Positions 1 to 12,402 of a stretch of DNA of 64,000 nt are shown in pieces. A program made the translations under genes and the position numbers. Source of the stretch: Galeruca laticollis (taxonomy: Eukaryota > Arthropoda > Insecta > Coleoptera > Chrysomelidae); contig OY998177.1 in NCBI GenBank assembly GCA_963921935.1, forward strand, positions 111,778,067 through 111,842,066. The letters run 5' to 3'. The notes under the pieces were generated by a model. That model saw nothing but the letters and a program-made list of their open reading frames with translations. It made no database searches and was not told the DNA's origin. The first letter of the stretch is position 1. Each line of letters begins with the position of its first letter.

Positions 1-592
1 CAAATAGATTGACAAAGGAAAAAGCAAAATGATGTCTCAGAACAAAGGAGGAAGGACCAGAAGAAACAGAGTGTTATAAATGAAGGAAGAGGTAAAAAAC
101 AGGAGAAGTCGTTGGTATGGGTATATAGGTTTATTAACAGAGGATGGCGAAACTTCTATATATAATTGCTATATTGAATAGTTAAATCTATATTCTTGAT
201 ATCTAAATGCACAATAGCAGGAAGTTCTCATAGTTATTATTGACAATATTTTCGATATCTTCACAAAAACACAGTTTTTGAAGTAATACTAAGAAGCATA
301 AAAAATTCAAAAACAATGTGCTGAACCCATGAAGCCACAATATTTATTGAACTATTAAGTACAGGAAAATAGTATCAAAACGTAAATAGCCTCCAATATA
401 GATAAGTAACTTGTCTACATTCATCACAAAATACCATCCAGATGATATGGTGGAGTGAAGAATCGATTTCAATTTGGTAACATAAAAGGGTTGTATCTGT
501 TTTTTCAAATTATTTTTGATTAAAAGTATTATTAATTCTAAACACACTATTTACTACTACTACACCACCAATTACACTACAGTTTCAGGTCT
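1..592. other. No gene seen
   Basis: AT-rich sequence without a convincing coding region. Short open frames on either strand show no recognisable motif. Confidence 0.5.
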
Positions 593-627
593 CTGAAGAC
601 GATAACTTAGTTATCGATACGCGCATC
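593..627 (+). ncRNA. Degenerate hammerhead ribozyme motif (PLE terminal repeat remnant)
   Basis: The core CTGAAGA (593-599) is followed by one unpaired C, a perfect 6-bp stem II (GATAAC 601-606 with GTTATC 610-615), then GATAC where GAAAC is expected, then CGCG and ATC. This is the arrangement of the minimal hammerheads known from Penelope-like elements, with a tiny helix III. One core A is changed to T, so the copy is probably inactive. No PLE coding sequence is nearby, so it is a solo terminal-repeat fragment. Confidence 0.55.
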
Positions 628-1520
628 AGACCATGTAATTGTGGTTGTAAGTATTGTGTAAGTAAATAATATCGAACACCTAGATCTAAAGACAGTTAAG
701 TCAAAAATCTGTGTAATTGAGTTATGCTCACCATTAAATTCCCTACATGGATACCTATCTGACCATTAAAACAGATTTAAAAATAAGTGCAAAAATCAAT
801 GCTAGATGGCGCCTAGAATCCCCTTTGTTGAACCAGCGGGCCAGTTCCTCCCGCGCTTAAACGAGAACAACGCTAATTGCAATTATAGTTACAAGCGGAG
901 TGCACGTGTCCTCCGTAAAAAGTGTGGAGTTATTTTGAGTTGTACCTGTTCACTTGACATTTGAAGCAGTATTATTTTGCATTGTCACTTTTTAGATGGT
1001 AAGTGCTGATTAAATGGATACAACATTTAGAGTTAAACCTGTATTGCTGGCAGGGTGAGTAAAATTTTTATTTTTATTTTGAGTTGTTGCCCTATTGTTG
1101 AAACATTTTTGATTGCGTAGTTGTGTGTGTTTAGTTGAGACATATTTCATGCTCCCTTTCTTCTGTTAAATCTTATCAAAATTAAACTTATTTCGTTATT
1201 GGAGTTTTTAGGTCTTAGTACAATTTAATATTAATCTTAATATTAACCAAGTCTGTTACTTTTTTACTGCCAATTTTTCTAGTTGGGTCCGTTTAGATGG
1301 TTGCTAGCAAATATATTTTTACAGCATAGCTAAAAAGATCGAAAATGTTTTTTTATGGGCTTTCCCAATCGATTTGGAGCACATTACTCTGTAGGTTAGT
1401 AAAATAAACATTTTATATTTCAGGAAAACAATGCAACGCAGACGATTTTTAGTAAATATGGTGAAAGAACGGGATTAAGAAAATATCGCTCCTCCTATCA
1501 CTTCTACTCAACATGCAACT
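628..1520. other. Upstream region of DUF7869 copy 1, no clear exon
   Basis: Holds AT-rich DNA with a local GC-richer patch at about 800-930 and a possible splice donor (GTAAGT) near 999. It may contain the 5' part of the downstream gene, but I cannot define an exon. No terminal inverted repeat like that of the 24.65-29.06 kb element was found. Confidence 0.3.
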
Positions 1521-3572
1521 GTGGAAGATAACTTGAAGATGTTATCAAGTGATGAAGTTTCATCCAAAGAAACTCATGCTCTCTTGACACGGGTTATTAC
1601 ATTTATCTCTAGCACGTCTAAACAAAATTCTGTTGCCCCTAACTATTATATTTCACCGATCCGGAGCGATGAAAGTGATATGGACAACTTCGATGAAGAT
1701 CCTAATTTTCAATTGTTAAATAGAAATGAGCTCCCACCTAAGGTCGTACATTCATCATCATCGGTGACTTCGTTCAGCACCAGCAGTTCGAGTTCGTCGG
1801 ATGCCGACGTTGATAGTAAGCAAGTAGGCTCGGAAAATGTTATGATTTCTGAAACTGGTATTGAGATCGAAAAAAAAAAGGCAAAAAGAGAGTACGCAAA
1901 CCAGCAACGTGGAAGTCGAAACTTGCAAAACAACTGAGAAATTCTGGCAAAGCCTACCAACCCCTGTCAAAATCTAAGAAACTAATACTAGAAAGAAAGG
2001 TTGGACCACCCTGTGGACACAAATGTCGCCTAAAATGTACAGATAACGTGGATGAGATGTCAAGACAACAGGTCTTTGATGCGTATTGGACACTCAGCGA
2101 TCTTGAAAGGAAAAGAGAATATATAGTACGCCACTCGCAACAAATAAAGCCTAAATATCTGTACTCAATTACACAAAAGTTTAGAGCCCTCAAGAATGCC
2201 TTTCACTTTGAGATTAATGGATCCAGAATAAGAGTATGCAAGACATTTTTCAAATCCACTCTTGATTTGAGCAATAAAGCGATAAAAACAGTACTTCCGA
2301 AGAAAACAGAATAGGTATTATTCAAGCCGATTTTAAAGGAAAACACAATCATCATCCAACTATTGATCCACAAATTAGACAGAGCGTTAAAGATTTTATA
2401 AATTCTATTCCCCGGTTTGAGTAACACTATTTGAGAGCCCAAACAACAAGAGAATCCATAGCCAGTGATAAATCATTAGCAGATATCTACCGAGATTATA
2501 AAAAATTTCGTGAAGAGGGTGGACTACCGGTAGCCACGTCTTCTACATGCAACGGGATATTCAATACCGAATTTAACATTTCTTTCTTCGTACCGAAGAA
2601 AGAGCAATGCGATTTGTGCGAAGGGTACAATAATTCAAACGAAGAAGAAAAGTGCAAGTTAATCCAGAAATATGAAGAGCATCTAAGAGAAAAAGGACTG
2701 AAATAGAAAATGACAAGAATAGAACAGATGGCACAATTGTAGCAGCTTACGACTTACATGCTTTATTGCAGATTCCTAAAGAACAAATATCCTTGTTCTT
2801 CTATAAATCCAGGATCAACTGCCTTAATTTTACTATCAGCGATTTGAGGGCAAAAGATGTCAGATGCTACTTCTGGGATGAAACAGAGGGAAAGAGAGGA
2901 GCTACTGAAACTGGCAGCTGCGTACTTGACTACATTAAATTGAAGATAGACCAAAATCCCAACAAAGAAATTGACGTCATTTTCTATTCGGATAACTGTG
3001 GCGGTCAACAAAAAAATAAGTTTCTTTTATCTGTCTATGCCTACACCGTCAACAAATTGCCAGTTAAGTCTATACCTCACAAGTTTTTAATACGCGGTCA
3101 TTCACAGAACGAAGGAGATAACGTACATAGTGTGATTGAAAAACAAATCAAAAGATATTTGCAGTCTGGTCCAATTTACATACCAGAGCAATATAAAACG
3201 TTGATTACCACTGCAAAAAGGACTGGAAACCCTTACAAAGTTATTGAAATGGCCTACAATCAATTTTATGATGTTAAAACATTACAGGAATCATGGGGCA
3301 CGAATTTTAATGTAGATAACGAAAAAAATTTAATTAAGTGGCATGACATTAAGATACTCAGAGTTGGAAAAGAACACCCTGATACATTTTTCTATAAAAC
3401 ATCATTTGCTGAAGAAGCTTATAGAAAAGTGTGTGTGAAAAAGAGGGCCCAACGCAAAACAGAAACTGGGGTAGCCATAAATCAGACGACATTTTCAATT
3501 GGATTAACGCAAGCCTACAATGGAGAAATTGCATTATCGGACGCAAAAAAAAGACATTCAAGATTTGATTGA
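1521..3572 (+). pseudogene. DUF7869-type protein, copy 1 (probable DDE transposase relative), broken
   Basis: Homologous blocks lie in several frames. First comes an acidic, Ser-rich N-terminal part (1521-1870). A Cys-rich block follows (CGHKCRLKC, about 2010-2040), then a CDLC knuckle near 2608. The conserved C-terminal block is at 2766-3572. It contains AYDLHALL (about 2745), YSDNCGGQ (Asp at 2991) and GHSQNEGDNVHSVIE (Glu at 3111 and 3138), spaced like a D-D-E catalytic core; that role is inferred. A frameshift falls in the A-run at about 1868-1880, a second frame change near 2300-2340, a stop near 2421 and another frameshift near 2700. I recognise the family from insect proteins carrying the DUF7869 domain, often annotated as uncharacterised. 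Two other copies are in this window (26.2-28.3 kb and 58.3-60.2 kb). The start is uncertain and upstream exons may exist. Confidence 0.6.
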
Positions 3573-4507
3573 TAAGAATGTTATTCCAAAATCTTATTTT
3601 GATCTCTGTTATAAGAATATTTTTGGCGGTAATAAAAATTAAATGCATTATTGTTATCACAATATTCTTAACCCATTAGATCTCATCACAGTGAATTAGC
3701 AAAGTTCTTCATTACCTACTACAAAATATAAGTAAGGGCTATTAAGAGGGGCCTCACGTTTTAGGAACCTGGAAACAGTTGGCAACCGTGATTTGCAACA
3801 AAATTTAGGTCATTTTGTACACAACAAATCTAAAGGTATTTTGGTTGTTTTATATTGTTATGAAAAAGATATAAGCCATTAAGTGATGGTGTGATTTTGA
3901 CAGTTTTGACAATTTGTGGTCACCAATCTGGACACCAAAACCTGATCCCCAAAAGGAAGCCTAGAGAATTCGATTCTGAAAATATGAAATCTCAAATCAT
4001 TGTATTTTTTGAGATTGGTTGTGCGCAAATTTTTGCAAACGAACATCTTTTTACTTTAGTTCAACCGCTCCACCGTCTTGATGCATGGCGCTGTAAAGAA
4101 CAATATAGAACAATGACATAAGATGACGGTCAATTCATAGACAAATAATTTTATAACTTCCTCTATGGGTCAAATATGCTGTTGTCATATGTTTTGTGTT
4201 CATAAAAATATCCCAAATTTATAGTTTAGTGTGTATCGTATTTGTAAGTGATTATAATTAGGTAATTTTCATGCTAAATAAGTAAATTTGTGCTTCGTAA
4301 ATGCTATTTATATTTACTCCACAAGATTGTGTTTAGTGCTTCATGCTTTCTTGCATCAAAAACGCACTTTTTGGACCTATTACACAAATAACTACTTTTT
4401 AATGTTATTCTTATTTATTGTTGGTGAATACATCAAAGTGATTAAATATATTATCTTAGAATGATTTTGAGTTTTTGTTCTTTGGAATAAATATATCATG
4501 TTCATAC
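3573..4507. other. No clear gene
   Basis: AT-rich. An open frame of 76 codons on the plus strand (3891-4121) has no motif I recognise. The region lies downstream of the minus-strand YqaJ exons, but I found no further YqaJ exon here. Confidence 0.35.
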
Positions 4508-5162
4508 CTGATAATAGTAATTGTTATTCCGCTTAAGTTGAATTTTATTGTTGTGTTTTTCTAGACAAATTTTGTTCTTCATGATGTCAATTATTTCGCT
4601 TATTGTATTTGTTTGTAAATTCAGTTTTGATGCAGAGTGGAGGCATTTTATTTCAAGTAGTGCATCATCACCTACAAGCCCTGAAATATTTTATCAATAA
4701 ATGTATGTCATTTAATATGCAAAAAGAATTTATAACACATGGTAATTATTTGTTATGTCAAATATATTTACCATCAGGAGAAGCACCTAGAAAACCGTGT
4801 TGAACATCTACCCACAATCCTCAATCAACCACCCCAACATTTTGTACTTCAAAAATGCTCTTAGCCACTTTTTCCTTAAGTGTGGGACTATATATTGCGT
4901 TTTGACGGGAGCGTTTTAGCAGGACCCGTTTGGCGGGATAGATAGAACGTATTGTTTTAAGTTAGATCGTCTATACATGTGCGGTACCGAAACGCTGACA
5001 GGACTCAACCGCGTCTTGCTGCAGTTTAGCGGGAACCGCATAGCAACAAGAACACATTCTTTCAAACGGTAGCGTTTATACAGTGCGGTTGAACGGGATT
5101 AAATTTTCTAGTTAATTCTTGAATTTAGCTTTTTAATTTGACGTTTTATTGCATTAATAGTC

Positions 5163-7692
5163 ATGTTCGACACTGATAAGTTTATTCAGTATGTCCAAGA
5201 ATACTCAGCAATATGGGAAAAGGGTTGCAAGGAGTATAGGAACCGAAATATAAAAGAAAAAAGCTGGTTAAATATTGGTGGTAATATGTTTGACGACTGG
5301 GAAGAAAAAACAGATCTGGAAAAGCAAGAAAAAGGTTAGTCAACTTATTTATTAACTCCCTTTTTAGATACAGGGTCTTCCAACGAAAACTTGACTCCCC
5401 CCCTCCCTGTAACTAGAGAACCGAAAATTTTTACAAAATTCGCTGAGACCCGTCGATTTTTGTTTTTAGGGGCAGCATTTTTGACTGTCAAGCCAACTTG
5501 ATATGTTCATCCCCCTAACTCCCAGCCACCCTAACTTTAGAATTTCAAATAGAACTACCCTACTTCCAATACATCATTTGAAAGCCCTTTTCTTTGCGAA
5601 TATTTTGGCGTTTCCTATTTGAAAATCGGTTAGGATTCGACACAGTTATCAAATAAAATAAAAAACTCTGTATTTTCAATATTAGTGGTATTTCTTGATT
5701 AAACATTTGTATATATCATCTATTGAATTTGAAACATGTGATGTTGCTGAAAAGGTACGGCTCCTGCGTCCATGAAGTAGTCGGCAAAATAATCTCTTAC
5801 TTCACATCCTTGATCCCGTACAATTGGTCCACAATTATCTACTTCTGTGAAAGGATAAGTTTCCGATTCTTCATAATTAACACCATCTCTTTTGCGAACA
5901 AAATTATGCAGAATACAAGATGCTTTTATGATGTCGTCAATGAAATCTGGCTCTACAAGTATGGGAGTATGAAAAACTCTCCATTTATTGGCTAGAACTC
6001 CAAATGCGCATTCTACAGAACGTCTACATCTCGAGTGTCTGTAATTATAAACTCTTCGACGAGGATTAAGCTGTCGGAAAGGAAATGGTCGCAAAAGATT
6101 CGTATGAACTTTAAATGCCTCATCGCCCACAAATACAAAAGGTTGAGGATTGGTGTTAGTGTTCGGTAAACACCTAGGTGCTGGCAAGTTTAACGTGTCA
6201 GAGTATAACTTTTTCCCTAATGGACTGTCTCTAAACACAATTGAATCTCCTTCCTTTCCATAAGCACCAACATCAATTGCTATGAAGCAAAGATTGGCAT
6301 CAACAATTGCCATTAACACAACCGATAAATTTTTTTTATAATTGAAATACTTGGATCCAGATTTCTTTGGATTCGTACAACGAATATGTTTTTCATCTAT
6401 GGCTCCCACACAATTTGGAAAATTGTTTTTTTTGTAAAATGTCTCAGCGATTTCGAGCCATCTCTCCTTAGTAATATCAGGCATCTCGGTTTCTTGTAAG
6501 CAAGACCATATGGCTTGACAAGTTTCACGGACAATAACGCCAATTGTGCTTTTTGCTATATAAAATTCATATTGTAAGGCAGCAAAGTTGGTACCAGTAG
6601 CCAAAAACCTAAAAAATAAATAATTTACAGTGTTTAGATATTACCCTATGCAGGGTGTCTACTATAAAAACCGCCATACTTCAGGAGGTGATTATACAAG
6701 TAATTAAAAGAGAAATTATCAATTTTTCGAAAAAGTGTTATATTGCATTTTTTGTTCGAAATTACTTGTTTAATCACCCCTGAAGTTTGGCGGTTTTTAT
6801 AGTAGACACCGTGTATAAGAGATTGTTTTTAATGTTTGTTTACAGTGAAAGAAATGAAAAATAAGTGGCGACACATTCGAGACAGTTTCGCGAAATTTGT
6901 GAACCAGGGAGCTTCTGGAGATCCTGCTCCCAGTAAGAAGAAAAAATATGTTTATGCCGATGCTCTGTCCTTCTTACAGCAAAGCATTGAAAAGAGAAGG
7001 TATGTGCATTTATATGTCAATAAGGACTTTGATAATGTAAATTGTAATTTTTTTAGAACTTCTGGAAATATTGTGCACGAGGAAGATAATGATGAGACAG
7101 AAGAAATGGAAGAAGCAGCTACAAATTCTATTTCAAACGAAATAGGCAGTGCTGCTTCGAACAACGAAATAAGCAGTACTCCATCAACATAAATCTAGAA
7201 AAATCAAACAGAGCGCGTAAGTCGGCAGACTGCACGTTTTTCCAGACACAATTGCTGCAAAAATTGGATGCCTCCCAAAACGCCGAAGAAGACTCTGACA
7301 GAGCATTTTTGCTGTCTCTTCTCCCCAATTTGAAAAGGCTAAATGAGGAAGAAAAACTGGATTTTCGTTTGCATACCCTCCAATTCTTCAGGAACCTACG
7401 AGACAAAAATAGGCAGCAACCAATTCAGCAGCTTCCCACTCCTTTCCCATTATTTAATTATTCACAACCCTATCAATATTTTCAAAGTTCTTATCCTAAC
7501 ACAAGCCATCAACCACCACAGAACTCCTTACGTCCTACACATAACTCCTTACATTCTGCACATTCACGGTGCCCCACTGGTCAAATAACACCCCTGTTAT
7601 CTCCAACCTCTCCTTCGTCGCAACTGTCACCTCATTCTAATGAGTCGTCCGTACACTCTCAACTTTCCGAATACCTTAACCTCGATATATAA
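5163..7692 (+). pseudogene. MADF-BESS DNA-binding partner protein of Harbinger, one frameshift
   Basis: Exon 1 is 5163-5334 (donor AAAG/GTTAGT), exon 2 is 6846-6999 and exon 3 starts at 7057 after a 57-nt intron. The junction phases agree and give a MADF domain: FIQYVQEYSAIW, then SWLNIG, then VKEMKNKWRHIRDSF, about 85 residues. An acidic linker (7058-7190) follows. The frame reaches TAA at 7190-7192, but the next frame continues without a stop to 7692. That continuation encodes a BESS motif (EDSDRAFLLSLLPNLKRL, about 7276-7330) and a Pro/Ser/Gln-rich tail. This implies one 1-nt shift near 7150-7190. In this family the protein binds the element ends and helps the transposase. Intron 1 contains the transposase catalytic exon on the other strand. 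Confidence 0.8.
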
Positions 7693-8039
7693 AATTTAAT
7701 AATGTTAATATTAAAACTAAAAATAAAAAAATCTCTTCCAACTAACCTGAGTGTTATTGTCAATCTTTCCTCTGCACATATTGGGTTCCTCCAATGAGTT
7801 ACTTGTTTTGTGATATAAGGACGTAATGCATTTAACAATTCATTAAACGAGTTAATTGACATTCGGTAATATCCAAAAAACTTAACTTCATACTTTCGTA
7901 TGTCGTTATAAAATATTGAAAATCTTTCACTTGTTTCACGATTAGCATGAAAGGGATGAACGCTATATCTTCTTTCGATTGGTTTTCTAAACAGGCCAGT
8001 AGCTTCAAGGGCACAAACAATTTTAATATTCGATAACAT
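5720..8039 (-). CDS. PIF/Harbinger transposase (HARBI1-like), two exons, intact
   Basis: Exon 1 is 8039-7747 (ATG, donor CTCAG/GTTAGT) and exon 2 is 6608-5720 (acceptor TTTTTTAG). Spliced length is 1182 nt, giving 393 residues with no internal stop. The join reads TITLRFLATGTNFAAL, the normal Harbinger context. The DDE_Tnp_4 triad is visible: Asp in GAIDEKH (about residue 169), Asp in VGDEAF (about 260) and Glu in SVECAFG (about 297). The enzyme would cut and paste the element with its MADF partner. The start was chosen as the ATG before LSNIKIV; an upstream in-frame start at 8096 is possible. The intron contains the partner gene's exons 2-3 and a MITE. It is the least damaged transposase in the window. 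Confidence 0.9.
6651..6813. repeat. MITE-like inverted repeat nested in Harbinger
   Basis: About 163 bp whose ends are near-perfect inverted repeats of roughly 50 bp. The left end starts CAGGGTGTCTACTATAAA and the right end is its complement with one change near the tip. It has no coding capacity. TA dinucleotides lie near both ends, but an exact target duplication is not resolved. It lies in introns of both Harbinger genes. Confidence 0.8.
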
Positions 8040-8360
8040 TATTTTTATCGAACCACATACTTTACCAAAAGCTACAAAGGAATGACTCAGTCTCACGGTT
8101 TTTAGCGGGATAAACGATGGATGTATGTCCCGATGAAATTAATCCGGCTGAACGGGTCCCGTTTAGCCGCTCCCGTTAAAAACGCAATGTATAGTCCCAC
8201 ACTAAGAGTTCCATACTCCATCACCTCCGTCATACAATGAGTCTTTTTAAGAACAGTTTTAACAAGAGAATTACAAGGTGTATTTGTTTTTCTCTTAACA
8301 ACCTGTCCAAAGATTTTATGAGAAATTAGGATGGTTATCCACTTTTTAGCTTGCCTTAGC

Positions 8361-11300
8361 CTATGCACCGTAGGTAATAGTAATTGTTGAATAAAATTAA
8401 TGAATGGCGTAGGTAACATTATATTTTAAAAATCTTTGAACCATAAATATTTTGAAACTTTGTCTAGCCAATAGTCAAAATTTCCTTGCAAATTGTTTGA
8501 TTATATAAGCATTTCAAAAAATCAAAGAAAATAAGAAACCAAATTATTATTAAAGGATGACTCAGTAATAGTCTTAGTTGTTGATATTAAAAAAAAATTG
8601 TAAGACAAAGGACGACTAAAAAGTTTATTTTGTCTACTTGTTGAACTTCGGGAGCTGTCTCGAGTTATACAGATAGGTTTTCTTTTCTAAAAACCATTTT
8701 TTTGTGTTGTTCTTGCTAAAAAACGTGAAAACAACTCAAAAAAATTCAAAATTCCAACTTTTTTTGGGTAAACCTATACTTTTCTCGCATATTAGATGGG
8801 TTGGATGGAAAAGTAATAATACCAATAATGTATTATACAAAAACAAAAAAAAATATTTACCATTCAGGTGATCACACATATGTGTATCTGTCATGGAAAA
8901 AAGAAAATCAACCAACTATTTTTTTTTTGTATCATGAAGGAAAAATGTTTCAGTTCCAATCTCCACAACACATATGATCAATCTTTGCAAACAAGGTAGG
9001 AGCAAACTTGTACATGTTGATTGTATGTTTGATTTTGTACTGTATATATCGGTCTCCTCACAATATATACATTATTATTTGTCATTACAGATCTTTCGCT
9101 TTAAATTTTTTATAAGTTGTTATAGTTGCTTTGTAAGTTTTTTAAAGGTTTGCTATTTTAAATTTAAATTCCTCACTGTACCTTACTTTCCTATTTCTAT
9201 TAAATGTAAATCGTTGTATTACAAGTAAATATTTCCTTGTATAATAAATTTGGAAACTCTCTGTTTATATTATGTGTTTCTAGATAAAATTGAATATGTT
9301 TACACATGTAATTGAAAAAAGAGCCTACATGTCAAATAAAATTTGAAAGCAACTAACAGGTACTCTGAAACTGAAAGAAATATGATTGTATTGAGGCGAA
9401 GTTGTAACATGACGGTCTGTGTTTTCAGACTGAATGGCCTATTTTAAATCATGTAAAATTGCAACCTTTCTGCAGTTTAATTTTCTTAGCATGAAACAAA
9501 CAAAAATTGAAAATCATGAAAACATTTTATTATGTTAATATAAATGGTAGTATTTTGAAAGGTAGAATGTTTTTAAAGTATGTATATTTTTCTTTCATTC
9601 TTAATTTCTAGCAATTTCCGCAATGCTGTCACTTGGTACCCATATTATTAAATAGCACATGTTCTTTCATGCAATATGTAATGCACCTTGTATCAGGTTA
9701 TAATAGTTATATTTTTCAATTATCACTATTAAATATTCATCAAAATGAATTATGCAATTCTTGTCTTTTGAGATCGGTTTTAATTTTTCTTCATTCAGAT
9801 ACTTCAAAGGTCACTTCACTTCAATAAAGCATTTTTCGCTTTTCACTAACAAACCCATATTATCATTAAAACAGGGTTTCAAGAGAATGTTGAAAGATGG
9901 TTTGATGATACTAGAACAAACCATCAATATTATTCATCTCACATTTTCACATTAATCAAATAATCCAATGAACATAACCTCAAACATAGCTTTTAAAATT
10001 GAAAAATACGGATTGCAGGATAATTTACATTATCATAACTATAATTTTTGATATCGGGTCGATACGATTACGTACTTTTTAACAATTTATTCATTTCAAA
10101 AATATCTATGAAACTCTTAAATAATCAAAAATCTACACTCATATGGAAATTATGTCAACAAATTTTGTTTGGATCCGTGTATATAATATCAGCATGATAA
10201 TATTCTCTTATCTATGCACAGGTGTGCTGTGGTTTGGATGCAACATAAAAAACAGAGATAAGGTTTCTGTGCTCACAAGAAGTTGAAATTATTGGAATCA
10301 AAACATTCGAACAGAGATGCGTTTCTTTGAACCGTCAAGAGTGGAAAGACAGAGAGAGAAAATATGTTGAATGAGTAAATGCCGATTCAGTACTACTATC
10401 GACATCCATCGTAAATATTTTGAACCAAATAATTACTAAATTAGTAACTAGTATTGTGTAGGTCTTTAGGTTTATATACCTGTGAGCAGGTCCCTCTTAA
10501 TATAAATAAGATCTTATTTACGACTATTTCTATGTGCCATTATTAGTAGAAATTTGGATTAAACCAAAGTTTAAAGGCGATAACTTATCATTTTTATTCT
10601 ATAAGAATAAGTATAAGCATAAGATAGAATTATAATGATTAATAATACTGTTATTGTAAGACAAATATGATTGTAATGTTTGATTCAGATGTGCATTTAA
10701 AACTGTTGTTTCTAGTTTGCGATATATTTTATGTTCTATTTAAGAGTTATGATCCATTTGGGTTTAGGACACTGACCTAAGTTAATGTTACTAATAATAA
10801 TAGCACTAATAAATGATATTGATTGACTGCAGTATTTTTTTTAAATTTTTTATCAACAAATAATATACTCTTACTGTTGGTGATAGCAAACTCTGTCAAT
10901 TGGACTTATTATACATAATTCAAAAAGTCAATGCATTCTAAATGTATAATGCCTCTTCAAAAGAGAGTCAACTAAAAACTTAATTCACCAACACAGGCTC
11001 AACTCAAATTAGTATAACAAATATACATACATTGATAAGCAAAAGGGAAATAATTTGAAAATTCCGATTTTTAGCCTTAAAACGTGTATAAAAAATTAAA
11101 TTACTACAAGATGATTATTCTTATTTATAAATAAAGCAAACTATAGAAGCAAAACGCTCCTGTAGTGTACAGGGACACAGAAAATAGTATTTCGTGTTTT
11201 TTGAAAACTGTGCTTTTTTGAGTTAATTCCTCTTTATAGATCTAGGTGTGCGATATGCATAATGTCAATATCACCAACGGTTCTAGAAATTTCAACTTAG

Positions 11301-12402
11301 TGTTATTTATTGCCTACAATTTTCTAACAGTCTGTATATTTTCAGTCTATTTTATTTAACAATCTCATATAAATTCGCCGTAACATGTAAAATTATGAAG
11401 ATTCAGAAGAAAGTTTTTCTACTTTAGGACTTTTCCATCATTTCTGATCACTCTATATATTTTCTTAGCACACCCTGATGTTTTTCCTATTTATTATTTT
11501 CAATACATTTTAAAGTGTTTTTCTTTATATATCAACACGAACGATTGGAATGCTTTATAATTGAAGTCACTTAAAATATCTACATGTACTTATTTCTGTA
11601 ATCACATTTCAACTGCCAATTTTACAATGAGTTAAACAGTAGCTGAATATGTTATTACCCGCATTACAACCTGATCGAAGTTGAATGAAATTATAGTGTA
11701 ATTAGGCAAATAGGCACTAAAATGTACATATGTTTACAGATCATTAAAATCAAAAGTACTCACACAATGTTATAGATATGTATATAGTTTTTACTATGGT
11801 TCAATAATTCTCAAAAATTATACGTACTCGTATGTAGTTTCCTACTACATCATGGTTCGTTAATTCTAGAGTCGATAATTCGAAGTATCATTATTTTCTG
11901 TACCGTTCGATTTTTGTTTAAGTGATCATTCTATCAAAGAATGATTAGTTTATTGAACGTGACACAAAAATTGAATCCATAGGCTAAATTTGCTAAGTAT
12001 GTCATGTAATTATCACTAAAATCGCTAGATTCACAACAGAGTGGTCTTTATACTGTGAAGTTCTTATACATCCTAAAGTCCGTTTTTCTCATCGTTTAAT
12101 AAAATCTCTGCGAATTATTATTTGCCGAATAGCCAGATATTTGGTTTCTTTTCCTCCTAATAAGTAAAACCTTCTAATATTTTGAGTTATTTGCCAAATC
12201 AGTTATTAGGAATGAGCTTGGACACGACTTTTGGATTATTTTGTTATCGGAAGGGGCACATCATAACTTAAATTTAGCAATTTGTTTGGTTTCTCTAGCG
12301 CCTCAAGTTACTTCACAATTAATTATTAAAATTTGAATAAATCGTCATCAGCGCCGATCGCCTCACTACAGAATTAGTTTCACGTGGAACGTAATTACTA
12401 TA
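8361..12402. other. Blank AT-rich interval
   Basis: I see no gene, RNA or structured repeat. Open frames are short, Phe/Ile/Tyr/Lys-rich and without motifs. Upstream exons of the YqaJ gene might lie here, but I could not identify any. Confidence 0.45.

Larger units (their letters stand above)
4880..8202. mobile_element. Complete PIF/Harbinger DNA transposon, 3323 bp
   Basis: Terminal inverted repeats begin GTGTGGGACTATA at 4880 and, inverted, at 8202. Similarity continues for about 55-60 bp through a GC-rich subterminal block with several ACGGGA and CCCGTT repeats. The 3-bp target duplication TAA (4877-4879 and 8203-8205) matches the Harbinger TWA preference. The unit carries the usual two genes, a DDE transposase (minus) and a MADF/Myb-like DNA-binding protein (plus). 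It sits inside a YqaJ exon. A small MITE-like inverted repeat is nested at 6651-6813. Confidence 0.93.
4508..8360 (-). pseudogene. YqaJ-type (lambda-exonuclease-like) nuclease gene fragment split by a Harbinger element
   Basis: Three coding blocks on the minus strand join in frame. The first is 8360-8206 (acceptor ...GCATAG), with a Trp/Arg-rich helix and TEVMEYGTL. The second is 4876-4772, with GLWVDVQHGFLGASPDG. A 91-nt GT-AG intron (4771-4681) follows. The third is 4680-4508, with LVGDDALLEIKC and LKRNNNYYYQ, ending at the donor GTATGA. LGASPDG, EIKC and NYYYQ are the hallmark motifs of the YqaJ PD-(D/E)xK fold, with Asp, Glu and Lys metal/catalytic residues. Blocks one and two are one exon interrupted by Harbinger: removing 4880-8202 and one TAA restores CTT AAG and the frame. 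One TGA precedes GLWV. The remaining 5' and 3' exons were not found. Such genes occur both as viral or mobile recombinases and as host copies in insects. Confidence 0.7.

Noticed and set aside
1709..1970. Minus-strand Ser/Cys-rich frames
   Set aside because: Antisense shadows of the DUF7869 copy 1 N-terminal region.
3891..4121. 76-codon plus-strand frame
   Set aside because: Looks protein-like in part, but no motif, splice context or start evidence supports it.
5723..5995. Plus-strand 90-codon frame
   Set aside because: Antisense shadow of the Harbinger transposase.
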